This document shows, in pieces, positions 47,556 to 55,391 of a stretch of 64,000 nucleotides of DNA. Position 1 is the first letter of the stretch, and each line of letters starts with the position of its first letter. The DNA lies in contig CP029329.1 of the NCBI GenBank assembly GCA_003129525.1, positions 2,275,501-2,339,500 on the forward strand, read 5' to 3'. Position numbers and translations under genes: made by a program. The notes under the pieces are model-generated. The model did not search any database and was not told where the DNA came from. It worked only from the letters and a program-made list of their open reading frames with translations. The DNA is from Clostridium beijerinckii (GTDB taxonomy: Bacteria > Bacillota > Clostridia > Clostridiales > Clostridiaceae).

Positions 47556-48755
47556 ATGAAATTTAATAGTATAGAAGATGGATTAAAGGATATTAAAGAA
47601 GGTAAAATGATAATAGTTGTTGATGATGAGGGAAGAGAAAATGAAGGGGATTTAGTAATTCCAGCAGAAATGGCTACTGGAGAAAATATTAATTTCATGA
47701 TTAAGTATGCAAGAGGACTCGTTTGTGCACCAGTAGAAGAGGAAATTGCGGTAAAGCTAGGATTGAATCCAATGGTTGAAAATAATACAGATAATCATGG
47801 AACAGCATTTACAGTAGCAGTAGACCATGAAGATACAACAACAGGAATATCAGCATTTGAAAGAGCTTATACAATAAATAAGCTTGCAACTTCAACTGAA
47901 AAAACTGATTTCAGAAGACCTGGGCATATATTCCCATTAATAGCTAAGAAAAATGGAGTTTTAGAAAGAATTGGTCATACTGAAGCTGCAGTAGATTTAG
48001 CAAAGCTTGCAGGTTTTAAAGGTGCAGCAGCTATATGTGAAATAGTAAAAGATGATGGAACTATGGCAAGACGTGATGATCTAATAAAATTTGCTAAAGA
48101 GCATAATTTAAAGATTTTAACTATTGAAGAATTAATCAAGTATAGGAAAGAAACGCATTTAAGTGTAACTAAAGAAGCTGAAACTAAATTACCAACTAAG
48201 TATGGAGATTTTAAAGTATTAGCTTTTAATGAGAAAAATACATCAAAATGCCATTTAGCTTTAGTTAAAGGAGATATCACAACCAATGAACCTATGCTTA
48301 TAAGAGTTCATTCTGAATGTTTAACAGGAGATGCTTTAGGATCTAGAAAATGTGATTGCGGTGAACAATATGCATCAGCAATGGAAATGATAGAAAAAGA
48401 AGGTCGTGGAATACTACTATATATGAGACAAGAAGGACGAGGAATAGGTCTTTTAAATAAATTGAAAGCATATGAACTTCAAGACTCAGGATTGGATACA
48501 GTAGATGCAAATTTAGCACTAGGATTTAAAGAAGACATGAGAGATTATAAAGTAAGTGCAGATATTCTTAAAGTTTTAGGAATAAATAATATAAGATTAA
48601 TTACAAATAATCCAGCAAAAATAGAGGGACTTGAAAAACATAATATTGAAGTAGTTGAAAGAGTTCCAATACAAATGCCAATAAACAAAAGTGATGAATT
48701 TTATTTAAAAACTAAAAAACAAAGAATGAATCATTTGTTAAATATAGATAACTAA
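47556..48755 (+). CDS. ribBA: DHBP synthase / GTP cyclohydrolase II fusion
   Basis: The 399-aa fusion has an N-terminal 3,4-dihydroxy-2-butanone-4-phosphate synthase (about 1-200) with DDEGRENEGDL and RRPGHIFPL. The C-terminal GTP cyclohydrolase II has the zinc motif HSECLTGDALGSRKCDCG and RQEGRGIGLLNKLKAY. It supplies both precursors entering the pathway. RBS AAGGGG. The ribD-E-BA-H order is the classic Firmicute operon. Confidence 0.97.
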   Translation: MKFNSIEDGLKDIKEGKMIIVVDDEGRENEGDLVIPAEMATGENINFMIKYARGLVCAPVEEEIAVKLGLNPMVENNTDNHGTAFTVAVDHEDTTTGISAFERAYTINKLATSTEKTDFRRPGHIFPLIAKKNGVLERIGHTEAAVDLAKLAGFKGAAAICEIVKDDGTMARRDDLIKFAKEHNLKILTIEELIKYRKETHLSVTKEAETKLPTKYGDFKVLAFNEKNTSKCHLALVKGDITTNEPMLIRVHSECLTGDALGSRKCDCGEQYASAMEMIEKEGRGILLYMRQEGRGIGLLNKLKAYELQDSGLDTVDANLALGFKEDMRDYKVSADILKVLGINNIRLITNNPAKIEGLEKHNIEVVERVPIQMPINKSDEFYLKTKKQRMNHLLNIDN

Positions 48756-48938
48756 AACTGAAAATTTACTTATATTTAGGTACTGAAGTATTAATTAGCA
48801 ATGCTCAACTATCAATTTCTTAACATTAAGCATTTACAATTAGTAATCTATAATTACCAATAAAATTTAAAATGTAAGTACAACTTAGAAGTTATTTATC
48901 TATTAATTAAAATAATTAAAATAATGGAGGAAAAAGTA

Positions 48939-49403
48939 ATGAATATATTTGAAGGAAATTTAATATCAGAAGGATTGAAATTTGGAATAGTAATAGGAAG
49001 ATTTAATGAATTTATAGGTGGAAAGCTTTTAGATGGTGCATTAGATGGATTAAAAAGACATGGTGTCAAGGAAGAAGATATTGATATTGCATGGGTGCCA
49101 GGTGCATTTGAAATCCCATTAATAGCTAAAAAAATGGCGAAAAGCTCTAAGTATGATGGAGTAATATGTTTAGGTGCAGTAATAAAAGGCTCTACTTTAC
49201 ATTATGATTTAGTTTGTTCAGAAGTATCAAAGGGAATTGCAAATGTTTCACTTGAAAGTGAAAAACCAGTAATATTTGGTGTACTTACAACAAATACCAT
49301 AGAGCAAGCAATTGAAAGAGCAGGAACTAAAGCTGGGAATAAAGGATATGAATGCGCAGTTTCAGCTATTGAGATGGCTAATTTAATAAATACAATAAAA
49401 TAG
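48939..49403 (+). CDS. ribH: 6,7-dimethyl-8-ribityllumazine synthase
   Basis: The 154-aa lumazine synthase has the conserved [21 protein letters not shown] and [14 protein letters not shown] stretches, the last with the catalytic His. It forms an icosahedral or pentameric assembly in the family. I set ATG 48939 behind ATGGAGG; the ATG at 48924 is part of that RBS. It is the last gene of the rib operon, 183 bp after ribBA. Confidence 0.96.
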   Translation: MNIFEGNLISEGLKFGIVIGRFNEFIGGKLLDGALDGLKRHGVKEEDIDIAWVPGAFEIPLIAKKMAKSSKYDGVICLGAVIKGSTLHYDLVCSEVSKGIANVSLESEKPVIFGVLTTNTIEQAIERAGTKAGNKGYECAVSAIEMANLINTIK

Positions 49404-49452
49404 TAAGTCAAAGTTATCAATAAATAGTGTTGATGCATAACCTATGAATATT

Positions 49453-49503
49453 ATGAGCTGCTACAGAACTAATTAATTTAGTTTTTTAGCAGTTCATTTT
49501 TAT
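49453..49503 (+). terminator. Terminator of the rib operon
   Basis: ATGAGCTGCTA (49453-49463) pairs with TAGCAGTTCAT (49487-49497), with an inner ACTAA/TTAGT stem, then T-rich sequence. Confidence 0.8.
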
Positions 49504-49611
49504 AAAAATATAAAATCATTTTAGGGTGTAGTTTAAGAATAATATTTTTTAATATTGCTACAAAAATTTGTTTATAGGAATATATTTATAACAGTTAAAT
49601 TAGTTGATTAT

Positions 49612-49962
49612 TTATTTTAACAGATCTAATATTTCGTCCTCTGTAATTGAAGAATCGCAACGAACCTCTATTTCTCTATTTTTGCTAACAATAAATCCAG
49701 GTACAGTTACAATATTATATTTTTCTCTAAATGAGTTAATTAAATTATCTGAAAAATTAGAACTATCGACATAGTAAATAGTTGTATTAATTTTATTAGT
49801 CAAGCCACTTAATTTTTTAGCAAATTTACGGCAGAATGGGCATGTTGCACGACCAATATAAACAACAGCTAAGTCTTTATTAGATAATAATTCGTCTGCT
49901 TGTGTAGAAATCACTTTTTCAAATAACTTTACATCTTCTTCATAGCTATCTTTTTCAAACAT
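49612..49962 (-). CDS. Thioredoxin-fold protein with CPFC active site
   Basis: The 116-aa cytosolic thioredoxin-like protein has a redox motif TCPFCRKFAKKL at Cys41/Cys44 and the cis-Pro region TVPGFIVSKN. It resembles thioredoxin-family bacteriocin-transport-accessory proteins, but no bacteriocin genes are nearby, so a general disulfide/thiol role is more cautious. RBS AGGAGG before ATG on the - strand. Alone between converging rib and following genes. Confidence 0.85.
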   Translation of the reverse strand: MFEKDSYEEDVKLFEKVISTQADELLSNKDLAVVYIGRATCPFCRKFAKKLSGLTNKINTTIYYVDSSNFSDNLINSFREKYNIVTVPGFIVSKNREIEVRCDSSITEDEILDLLK

Positions 49963-50046
49963 TTGTATCCTCCTAGTTTTTTATAATATTATATCAAAGC
50001 TAAATTATTAAATCAATTTAGTTAGCTTTTCTAGTAGTTAGATTGA

Positions 50047-50190
50047 GGAATTAGAGAAGCTATGGATGTGTTATACAAAATTAGAGGAGATAAAGAATCT
50101 ATAATGCTTGCAGAAATGAGAAAAAAAGTAATTATGGATGAGCTGAGCAGGTTGAATGAAGCTAGAAAAGAAGGCATAGAAAAAAATTAA
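50047..50190 (+). pseudogene. C-terminal remnant of an Rpn/PD-(D/E)XK nuclease-transposase family gene
   Basis: From 50047 the frame reads GIREAMDVLYKIRGDKE.. and ends ..MDELSRLNEARKEGIEKN. It resembles the C-terminal tail of Rpn (recombination-promoting nuclease/putative transposase) proteins. Only about 48 codons remain, with a TGA at 50044 in frame. A neighbouring frame encodes IEEL just upstream, consistent with a frameshift. No RBS. A 42-aa ORF from ATG 50062 is the longest readable part. Confidence 0.5.
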
Positions 50191-50256
50191 AATATGGCTA
50201 GTGACAACTTGAATTTACTTATTGAAAATATTCTATTCTTTACAGTCATTCATACA

Positions 50257-50278
50257 ATACTATCCTTTTAGATAGTAT
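50257..50278. promoter_or_regulatory. Perfect operator-like palindrome upstream of the flavin reductase gene
   Basis: ATACTATC (50257-50264), 6-bp spacer, GATAGTAT (50271-50278), 83 bp upstream of the start. The pattern resembles operators of MarR/HxlR (DUF24) redox regulators. No such regulator gene is adjacent. Confidence 0.6.
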
Positions 50279-50360
50279 CTCACTAAAAAGTGCATACTTG
50301 TTATTTGATTGACATTAGAATATCATGGAGATAATCAAAATTTAAGGAGGATAATTTAGA

Positions 50361-50897
50361 ATGAAAAAGGAAATCGAATTATTTGATTATGCAGGAGATA
50401 TTATGAAGGCACTAAAAAAAGGTGTCTTATTGACTACAAAGGTAGATGACAAAGTAAATTCTATGACAATTAGCTGGGGAATGCTCGGAATTGAATGGGC
50501 AAAACCAATTTTTACAGTTTTCGTTAGAGAACATCGTTTTACACAAGAGCAAATTGAGAAAAGCAGAGAATTTACAATTAATATTCCATATGGTGAGTAT
50601 GATAAAAAAATATTGGGAGTTTGTGGTTCAAAATCCGGTCGTGACATAGATAAAGTCAAAGAACTTGGGTTGACACTGGAAAAGCCTAATATTGTTTCTG
50701 CCCCTGCTATTAAGGAATTTCCTTTAACGCTTGAGTGCAGAGTTATATACAAGCAAAAACAGGATGAAAAAGAAATGACTCAGGAAAACAAGGATGAATT
50801 CCATCCACAGGATGTTGATGGTTCATTCCCAATTGCAAACAGGGATTATCATACTGCTTATTATGGTGAAATTGTTAGTGCATATATCATTGAGTAA
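50361..50897 (+). CDS. Flavin reductase-like (FMN-binding split barrel) protein
   Basis: The 178-aa protein of the flavin reductase family shows KKGVLLTTKVDDKVNSMTISWG near the N-terminus, the FVREHRFTQEQIE flavin-pocket segment, and CGSKSGRDIDKV. Members reduce or bind FMN, or act as small flavoproteins. The substrate is not predictable. RBS AAGGAGG. Codon use is slightly less AT-biased than the backbone, and an operator-like palindrome precedes it, so it may be an acquired, regulated stress gene. Confidence 0.85.
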   Translation: MKKEIELFDYAGDIMKALKKGVLLTTKVDDKVNSMTISWGMLGIEWAKPIFTVFVREHRFTQEQIEKSREFTINIPYGEYDKKILGVCGSKSGRDIDKVKELGLTLEKPNIVSAPAIKEFPLTLECRVIYKQKQDEKEMTQENKDEFHPQDVDGSFPIANRDYHTAYYGEIVSAYIIE

Positions 50898-50946
50898 ATA
50901 TCTAAAAGTTACTTTAGTTCATATGCAAGGGTGTGAGCAACTTTAT

Positions 50947-50995
50947 GAAATTGTACCCAACAGAGAATATAAGTTTTTCTGTTGGGTACAATTTT
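50947..50995 (+). terminator. Terminator after the flavin reductase gene
   Basis: AATTGTACCCAACAGA/TCTGTTGGGTACAATT, 16-bp perfect stem with T after it and A before it; works in both directions. Confidence 0.9.
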
Positions 50996-51087
50996 ATCAC
51001 TTGAATTATATTAACGCTATACGTAGATTCGATTACGCTTACGAAGGATGTAATAACTTTTTTCATTTCTCTTAAATGTTAATTAAT

Positions 51088-52047
51088 TCAGTCCCCTCTA
51101 TAAAGTCTTAGCGTAAGACATCTAAGACTTCCACCACCAGCAAGGAGGGCATCATCTGGATGAAACTTTATAATTTTTACATTGCGATCATAAAGCATTT
51201 TTTGAGTTTTTGTGCTTAATGAAAAGTCATAATGAATAATTACATTAGGTTCAAGAGGAACGAAGGAGGTTCCCCAATACAATTGTTCACGATTTGTAAT
51301 GTTGATTATTTCTATACCGTTATTAGCCATGTAAGTTTTAAAATCTATCTGAATTTTGGTATCTTTTGTAATAAGAAAAGTTTTTAGAAAAGCAGGAAGG
51401 TACGCTAGAGCTAAGGTGTCGCTAATACGATTATAAATCATATCGGGATGCATATACCTTCGGAGCTTAGGAATTTTTACATAAATTACTTTCTTAAAAA
51501 TCTCTAAAAACTTTGGAATACCTTTCATAATAGAAGCTTCAGTATGCCTTTCGGTGTTTGCTATTAAAAGAGTGTCTGGAGATAACATTAAGCATCCTTC
51601 AAAATTATCACTTGCATTAAATTCATGGAATATAGGGATTCCAAGATTTGTTAGAGCCTCCTTCAGAACAATATCTTCATGTTCTCTTCCCCCATGGCAC
51701 ATCTTAGATAAAATAGCTCCATTTGTATTAACAACTCCAACATCGTGTAGGTATGTTAGATTAGGGTGTTTATTCATTAAATCTATATTTTCACTTACAA
51801 GACTACTTAACTCAAAAACCTCTATTCCAAGAGATTTTAAAAATTGTGAGTATCTTATATGTTCATTTATGAACTTGTTATAATTAGGTGCTTTATTAAA
51901 TAGATAATACTTATAGTTATTTTTGTTTATTATATTAAGAGACGCTTTAGGAGTATGAAGCATAACACTTTTCAATTTGCCAAGCTTTTCAGTACCATAT
52001 TGCTCTATAAAGAGATTTGTTTTCACTTCAGTTAAATGTTTATCCAT
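51088..52047 (-). CDS. Arginine deiminase-related (amidinotransferase-fold) protein
   Basis: The 319-aa protein of the guanidino-modifying superfamily keeps the catalytic set. It has Asp102 in LHDVG, Glu150 in NFEGCL, His200/Asp202 in MHPDMIYN, and nucleophile Cys310 in GGGSLRCLTLRL. It is shorter than true ArcA (about 410 aa), lacks the FTRD and HLDT wording, and has no arcB/arcC next door. A hydrolase of arginine or another guanidino/ureido compound is inferred. RBS GGAG before ATG 52047. Confidence 0.78.
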   Translation of the reverse strand: MDKHLTEVKTNLFIEQYGTEKLGKLKSVMLHTPKASLNIINKNNYKYYLFNKAPNYNKFINEHIRYSQFLKSLGIEVFELSSLVSENIDLMNKHPNLTYLHDVGVVNTNGAILSKMCHGGREHEDIVLKEALTNLGIPIFHEFNASDNFEGCLMLSPDTLLIANTERHTEASIMKGIPKFLEIFKKVIYVKIPKLRRYMHPDMIYNRISDTLALAYLPAFLKTFLITKDTKIQIDFKTYMANNGIEIINITNREQLYWGTSFVPLEPNVIIHYDFSLSTKTQKMLYDRNVKIIKFHPDDALLAGGGSLRCLTLRLYRGD

Positions 52048-52239
52048 ATATTATTACAGCTCCTCATCTTTTTTATATCATTTAGTTTATGCAGATTTAC
52101 TTTATTTATAATGTATATATACTGTAAGAAAGACTCACCATAATAACGAAGCAATTAAATTTTAAATTATAATCATAATATTTTAAATTATGATTATAAT
52201 AAAGATACTAAAAACAAAAATAGAAATTAGGTGTTAAAG

Positions 52240-52983
52240 ATGAAAAAGACATTGTATGATTATAGGGATAAAATCAAGAGATTACCCATAAAAGATAAAT
52301 ATAATAAAGATGACATTTTAATAAATGATTTTCTAATAGAAAAAGAGAAAGACATAGAAATATATTATTCACCTCATAATGAGTATATAAATTCAAAGGC
52401 AAGGGTATTTATAGTTGGAATAACTCCTGGCTTTCAGCAAATGAGCACTGCTATTTCTACGGCAAGAAGAGAATTGGAAAATTCTAATGATATTGAAGAA
52501 ATTCAATATCAATGTAAGAAAGAAGCACGTTTTAGTGGTAGTCTTAGAAATAATCTAATTAATATGCTAGATGAAATAGAAATTAATAAATATTTAAATA
52601 TAAATACCTGTAGTGAGTTATTTAAAGAAAAGGATTATTTATTACATACTGTTTCACTAATACCATATTCTGTTTTTGTAAAAGGCAAAAACTATTCGGG
52701 CCACACTCCCAAGCTTATGAAAAGTGAATTTCTAATGAAATATATTAATGAAAACTTCGTTAATGAATTAAAAAGTTTGGATAATGAAGACAATATTCTT
52801 ATAATACCTTTAGGAAGATCAGTAGAAGAAGTTTTATATAAGCTATGTGAAAATAATATCATAAATGAAAATCAAATTCTAAAAGGATTTCCACATCCAT
52901 CTGGAGCCAATGTAAATAGATTAATTCAATTAAAAGAAAATAAAGAAAAGATGATTGAAATAATAAAAGATAATTTTAAATAA
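52240..52983 (+). CDS. Uracil-DNA-glycosylase-fold protein
   Basis: The 247-aa protein resembles the UDG superfamily. It has a G-x-x-PG motif in VFIVGITPGFQQ (about 57-67), a central region, then LIIPLGRSVEEVLYKL and a C-terminal motif GFPHPSGANVNR (about 216-227). The usual water-activating Asp/Asn after GxxPG is replaced by FQQ, so glycosylase activity is uncertain. ATG 52240 behind AGGTG; the in-frame GTG at 52231 overlaps that RBS. Confidence 0.65.
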   Translation: MKKTLYDYRDKIKRLPIKDKYNKDDILINDFLIEKEKDIEIYYSPHNEYINSKARVFIVGITPGFQQMSTAISTARRELENSNDIEEIQYQCKKEARFSGSLRNNLINMLDEIEINKYLNINTCSELFKEKDYLLHTVSLIPYSVFVKGKNYSGHTPKLMKSEFLMKYINENFVNELKSLDNEDNILIIPLGRSVEEVLYKLCENNIINENQILKGFPHPSGANVNRLIQLKENKEKMIEIIKDNFK

Positions 52984-53063
52984 GATGTGTAAAAGAATTA
53001 TATGCTCAATATAATTTCTATTTATGATAAAATTAAATTAATAGGATGAAGAAAGGTAGGATT

Positions 53064-53984
53064 ATGATGAAAATAAGAACCGTATCAATTATTGGATTAG
53101 GTGCATTAGGAATTTTATTTGGAAATCACTTATCTAAAAGAATGCCAAAGGCAGATTTAAGAATAATTGCTGATAGAGATAGAATAAAGAAATATGAGAG
53201 CAATCATATTTATTGTAATGGACAAACTTGTGAATTTAATTATATGACACCAGAAGAATTATTTGAACCTGCTGATTTAATCATTTTTGCAGTTAAATAT
53301 GATGGTTTAAACGATGCTATCCAAGCTGTTAAAAATCAAGTGGGAGAACAGACAATTATTTTATCTGCTTTAAATGGAATTACTAGTGAGGCTGTTATTG
53401 GAGAGACTTATGGCATGGATAAAATTTTACATTGCGTTGCACAGGGAATGGATGCAGTAAAGATAGGAAACAAGCTAACTTATGAACATATGGGAATGCT
53501 ATGTTTTGGAGAAGGGCAACCAGAAGTTATATCTCCAAAAGTAAAGAAGGTGACAGAGTTTTTTGAAGATATGGAATTTCCATACGAGGCTGTTACTGAT
53601 ATGAATAAGAGGCTATGGGGTAAATTTATGCTAAATGTTGGTGTAAATCAAACAGTAGCTGTATATGAAAGTAATTATGGTGAGATTCAAAAAGAAGGAC
53701 AAGCAAGAGATACAATGATTTCAGCCATGAGAGAGGTTATGGTACTGTCAGAGATTAAAGGTATAAATTTAAATGAAGATGATTTAAACTATTGGTTACA
53801 GGTATTAAGCACTTTAAGTCCAACTGGAAAGCCATCAATGGGTCAAGATTTAGAAGCAAAGCGTTATAGCGAGGTTGAGTTGTTCTCAGGTACGGTAATT
53901 AAAATGGGGAAAAAGTATTGTATTCCAACACCTGTAAATCAGCAGCTGTATGATAAAATTAAATTTATAGAAAGCCAATATTAA
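53064..53984 (+). CDS. 2-dehydropantoate 2-reductase family protein
   Basis: The 306-aa ApbA/PanE-type NAD(P)H-dependent reductase has the Rossmann motif IIGLGALGILFG at the N-terminus, the VKYDGLNDAI segment, the catalytic Lys region KLWGKFMLNVGVNQ (here RLWGKFMLN) and a C-terminal helical domain. It reduces ketopantoate or a related 2-keto acid. Solitary and without other pan genes, so the true substrate is unclear. ATG 53064 (or 53067) is best placed after GAAAGGTAGG; ATG 53046 is less likely. Confidence 0.85.
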   Translation: MMKIRTVSIIGLGALGILFGNHLSKRMPKADLRIIADRDRIKKYESNHIYCNGQTCEFNYMTPEELFEPADLIIFAVKYDGLNDAIQAVKNQVGEQTIILSALNGITSEAVIGETYGMDKILHCVAQGMDAVKIGNKLTYEHMGMLCFGEGQPEVISPKVKKVTEFFEDMEFPYEAVTDMNKRLWGKFMLNVGVNQTVAVYESNYGEIQKEGQARDTMISAMREVMVLSEIKGINLNEDDLNYWLQVLSTLSPTGKPSMGQDLEAKRYSEVELFSGTVIKMGKKYCIPTPVNQQLYDKIKFIESQY

Positions 53985-54124
53985 AAGTATTAATATAAAT
54001 TATTCAAGGAGATATTAATTATAGAATTGCTGAGAATATAAAACAGTCATAAGGTTTTTGTAAAAAACATGAATTTATCAGCTTTGAAGGTATGATTATG
54101 ATGAGAAAATAAATTTCAAGATAA

Positions 54125-54153
54125 TTTAGGTGGAGTATAATACTCCACCTAAA
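54125..54153. terminator. Perfect 13-bp hairpin between converging genes
   Basis: TTTAGGTGGAGTA/TACTCCACCTAAA around TAA. It lies in the convergence zone of the 53064 and 54180 genes, so a shared terminator is likely despite the weak T-run. Confidence 0.6.
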
Positions 54154-54179
54154 AGGGGTCACCAAAGTTTTGATTGGTA

Positions 54180-54497
54180 TTATTTATAATCAAAGCTAGA
54201 ACATTGTGTCTCAGAGTATATTTGAACTCCGGATCCTGAAACATTTATAGAGTTCAAATCGCAAAGTTTATTATAGTTATGAGCGCAGCTTTTAACGTTG
54301 CAAGTAAGAGAATCACATTGTCCCTTAGAATTTGTATTATCAGTTAAATCACTATATAAAGATTTATTTAAAAATGAGCCACAACAAGTTCCCCGTTCAC
54401 TACTTGCAGAGATACCTCCAATATCAACTCTGTTTGAATAACAAATACCAGTTTCATTATGTGAGCAATTAGTCACATCACAATTAATTCTTTGCAT
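54180..54497 (-). CDS. Double DUF1540 protein
   Basis: The 105-aa protein contains two DUF1540 repeats. One is near residues 5-40 (INCDVTNCSHNETGICYSN..CCGSF), the other near 65-102 (LTCNVKSCAHNYNKLCDLN..QCSSF). Each has the spaced cysteines thought to bind metal. Function unknown; such proteins are frequent in Clostridia, sometimes spore-associated. RBS GGAG before ATG. It lies 42 bp downstream of reverse rubrerythrin and may be co-transcribed. Confidence 0.88.
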   Translation of the reverse strand: MQRINCDVTNCSHNETGICYSNRVDIGGISASSERGTCCGSFLNKSLYSDLTDNTNSKGQCDSLTCNVKSCAHNYNKLCDLNSINVSGSGVQIYSETQCSSFDYK

Positions 54498-54539
54498 TAA
54501 AAAACACTCCTTTAATCAAATTTTAATTTAGCTATACTA

Positions 54540-55085
54540 TTATTTAGTAAAGTATCTATCAAGTAACCCTTTAAATGCTTTACCATGTCTAGCTTCATCT
54601 TTACACATTTCATGAACAGTATCATGGATAGCGTCTAAATTGTTTTGTTTAGCTAATGTTGCAAGTTTCTTTTTACCTTCACAAGCACCATATTCAGCTT
54701 CAACCCTAGCACTTAAGTTAGACTTAGTATCAGCAACTACTACTTCACCTAAGATTTCAGCAAATTTAGAAGCATGTTCTGCTTCTTCAAAAGCAATTCG
54801 TTTGTAAGCTTCAGCCACTTCAGGGTAACCTTCACGATCAGCTTGACGAGACATTGCTAAATACATTCCAACTTCAGTACATTCACCCATGAAATTAGCT
54901 CTCAAACCTTCCAATATTTCATCATTAACGCCATCTACAACTCCAATCCTATGTTCATCAGCAAAATTTAAATCATCTTTCATTTCTTTAAATTTATCAG
55001 CTCCAACTTTACAAATAGGACAAATATCAGGTGGGGCATAGCCTTCATGAATATAACCACACACAGTACAAATAAATTTCTTCAT
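54540..55085 (-). CDS. Reverse rubrerythrin (NADH peroxidase)
   Basis: The 181-aa protein has an N-terminal rubredoxin domain (Cys6, Cys9, Cys22, Cys25 in CTVCGY..CPICK), then a ferritin-like di-iron four-helix domain with [21 protein letters not shown] and [12 protein letters not shown]. This rubredoxin-first order defines clostridial reverse rubrerythrins, which reduce H2O2 and aid O2 tolerance under PerR. RBS GGAGG. A short inverted repeat at 55129-55148 lies upstream. Confidence 0.95.
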   Translation of the reverse strand: MKKFICTVCGYIHEGYAPPDICPICKVGADKFKEMKDDLNFADEHRIGVVDGVNDEILEGLRANFMGECTEVGMYLAMSRQADREGYPEVAEAYKRIAFEEAEHASKFAEILGEVVVADTKSNLSARVEAEYGACEGKKKLATLAKQNNLDAIHDTVHEMCKDEARHGKAFKGLLDRYFTK

Positions 55086-55128
55086 TTAAAATTCCTCCAT
55101 CAACTATTATTGTATTTTTCAGATATGT

Positions 55129-55148
55129 TTAGGTATCATATAACCTAA
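55129..55148. promoter_or_regulatory. Inverted repeat upstream of reverse rubrerythrin
   Basis: TTAGGT-N8-ACCTAA, about 45 bp 5' of the gene. It could be an operator. It does not match the PerR box TTATAATNATTATAA. Confidence 0.4.
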
Positions 55149-55391
55149 GAAATAGTATTACCTTTTAGTAGAATTTATATGTAAAGTTTAATTAGAAAAC
55201 CATTCATAAATTTACTTAATTTTCGGAATATAGTATAATTAATCATAAAAACAATAAATATATTGGCTAAATATTAAAATTGTGGTAATTTTATTAAAAT
55301 ATGAGGTAATTTGTATAAAGCATAGCATTAATGTTTTGGTATTTACTATCAGTATGCTTAAAGTTAATATTATTAAAGGGGAATGTTAGAG

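Noticed and set aside
50794-51075. 93-aa + strand reading frame overlapping the flavin reductase end
   Set aside because: It overlaps the real gene and runs through its terminator; no RBS or recognisable protein.
51554-51883. 109-aa + strand frame inside the deiminase-like gene
   Set aside because: Antisense shadow of a gene with intact catalytic motifs.
54125-54153. Perfect hairpin as a regulatory operator
   Set aside because: It sits between convergent genes, so a shared transcription end is the simpler reading.
55129-55148. Inverted repeat as a PerR box
   Set aside because: TTAGGT/ACCTAA does not match the TTATAAT-type PerR consensus.
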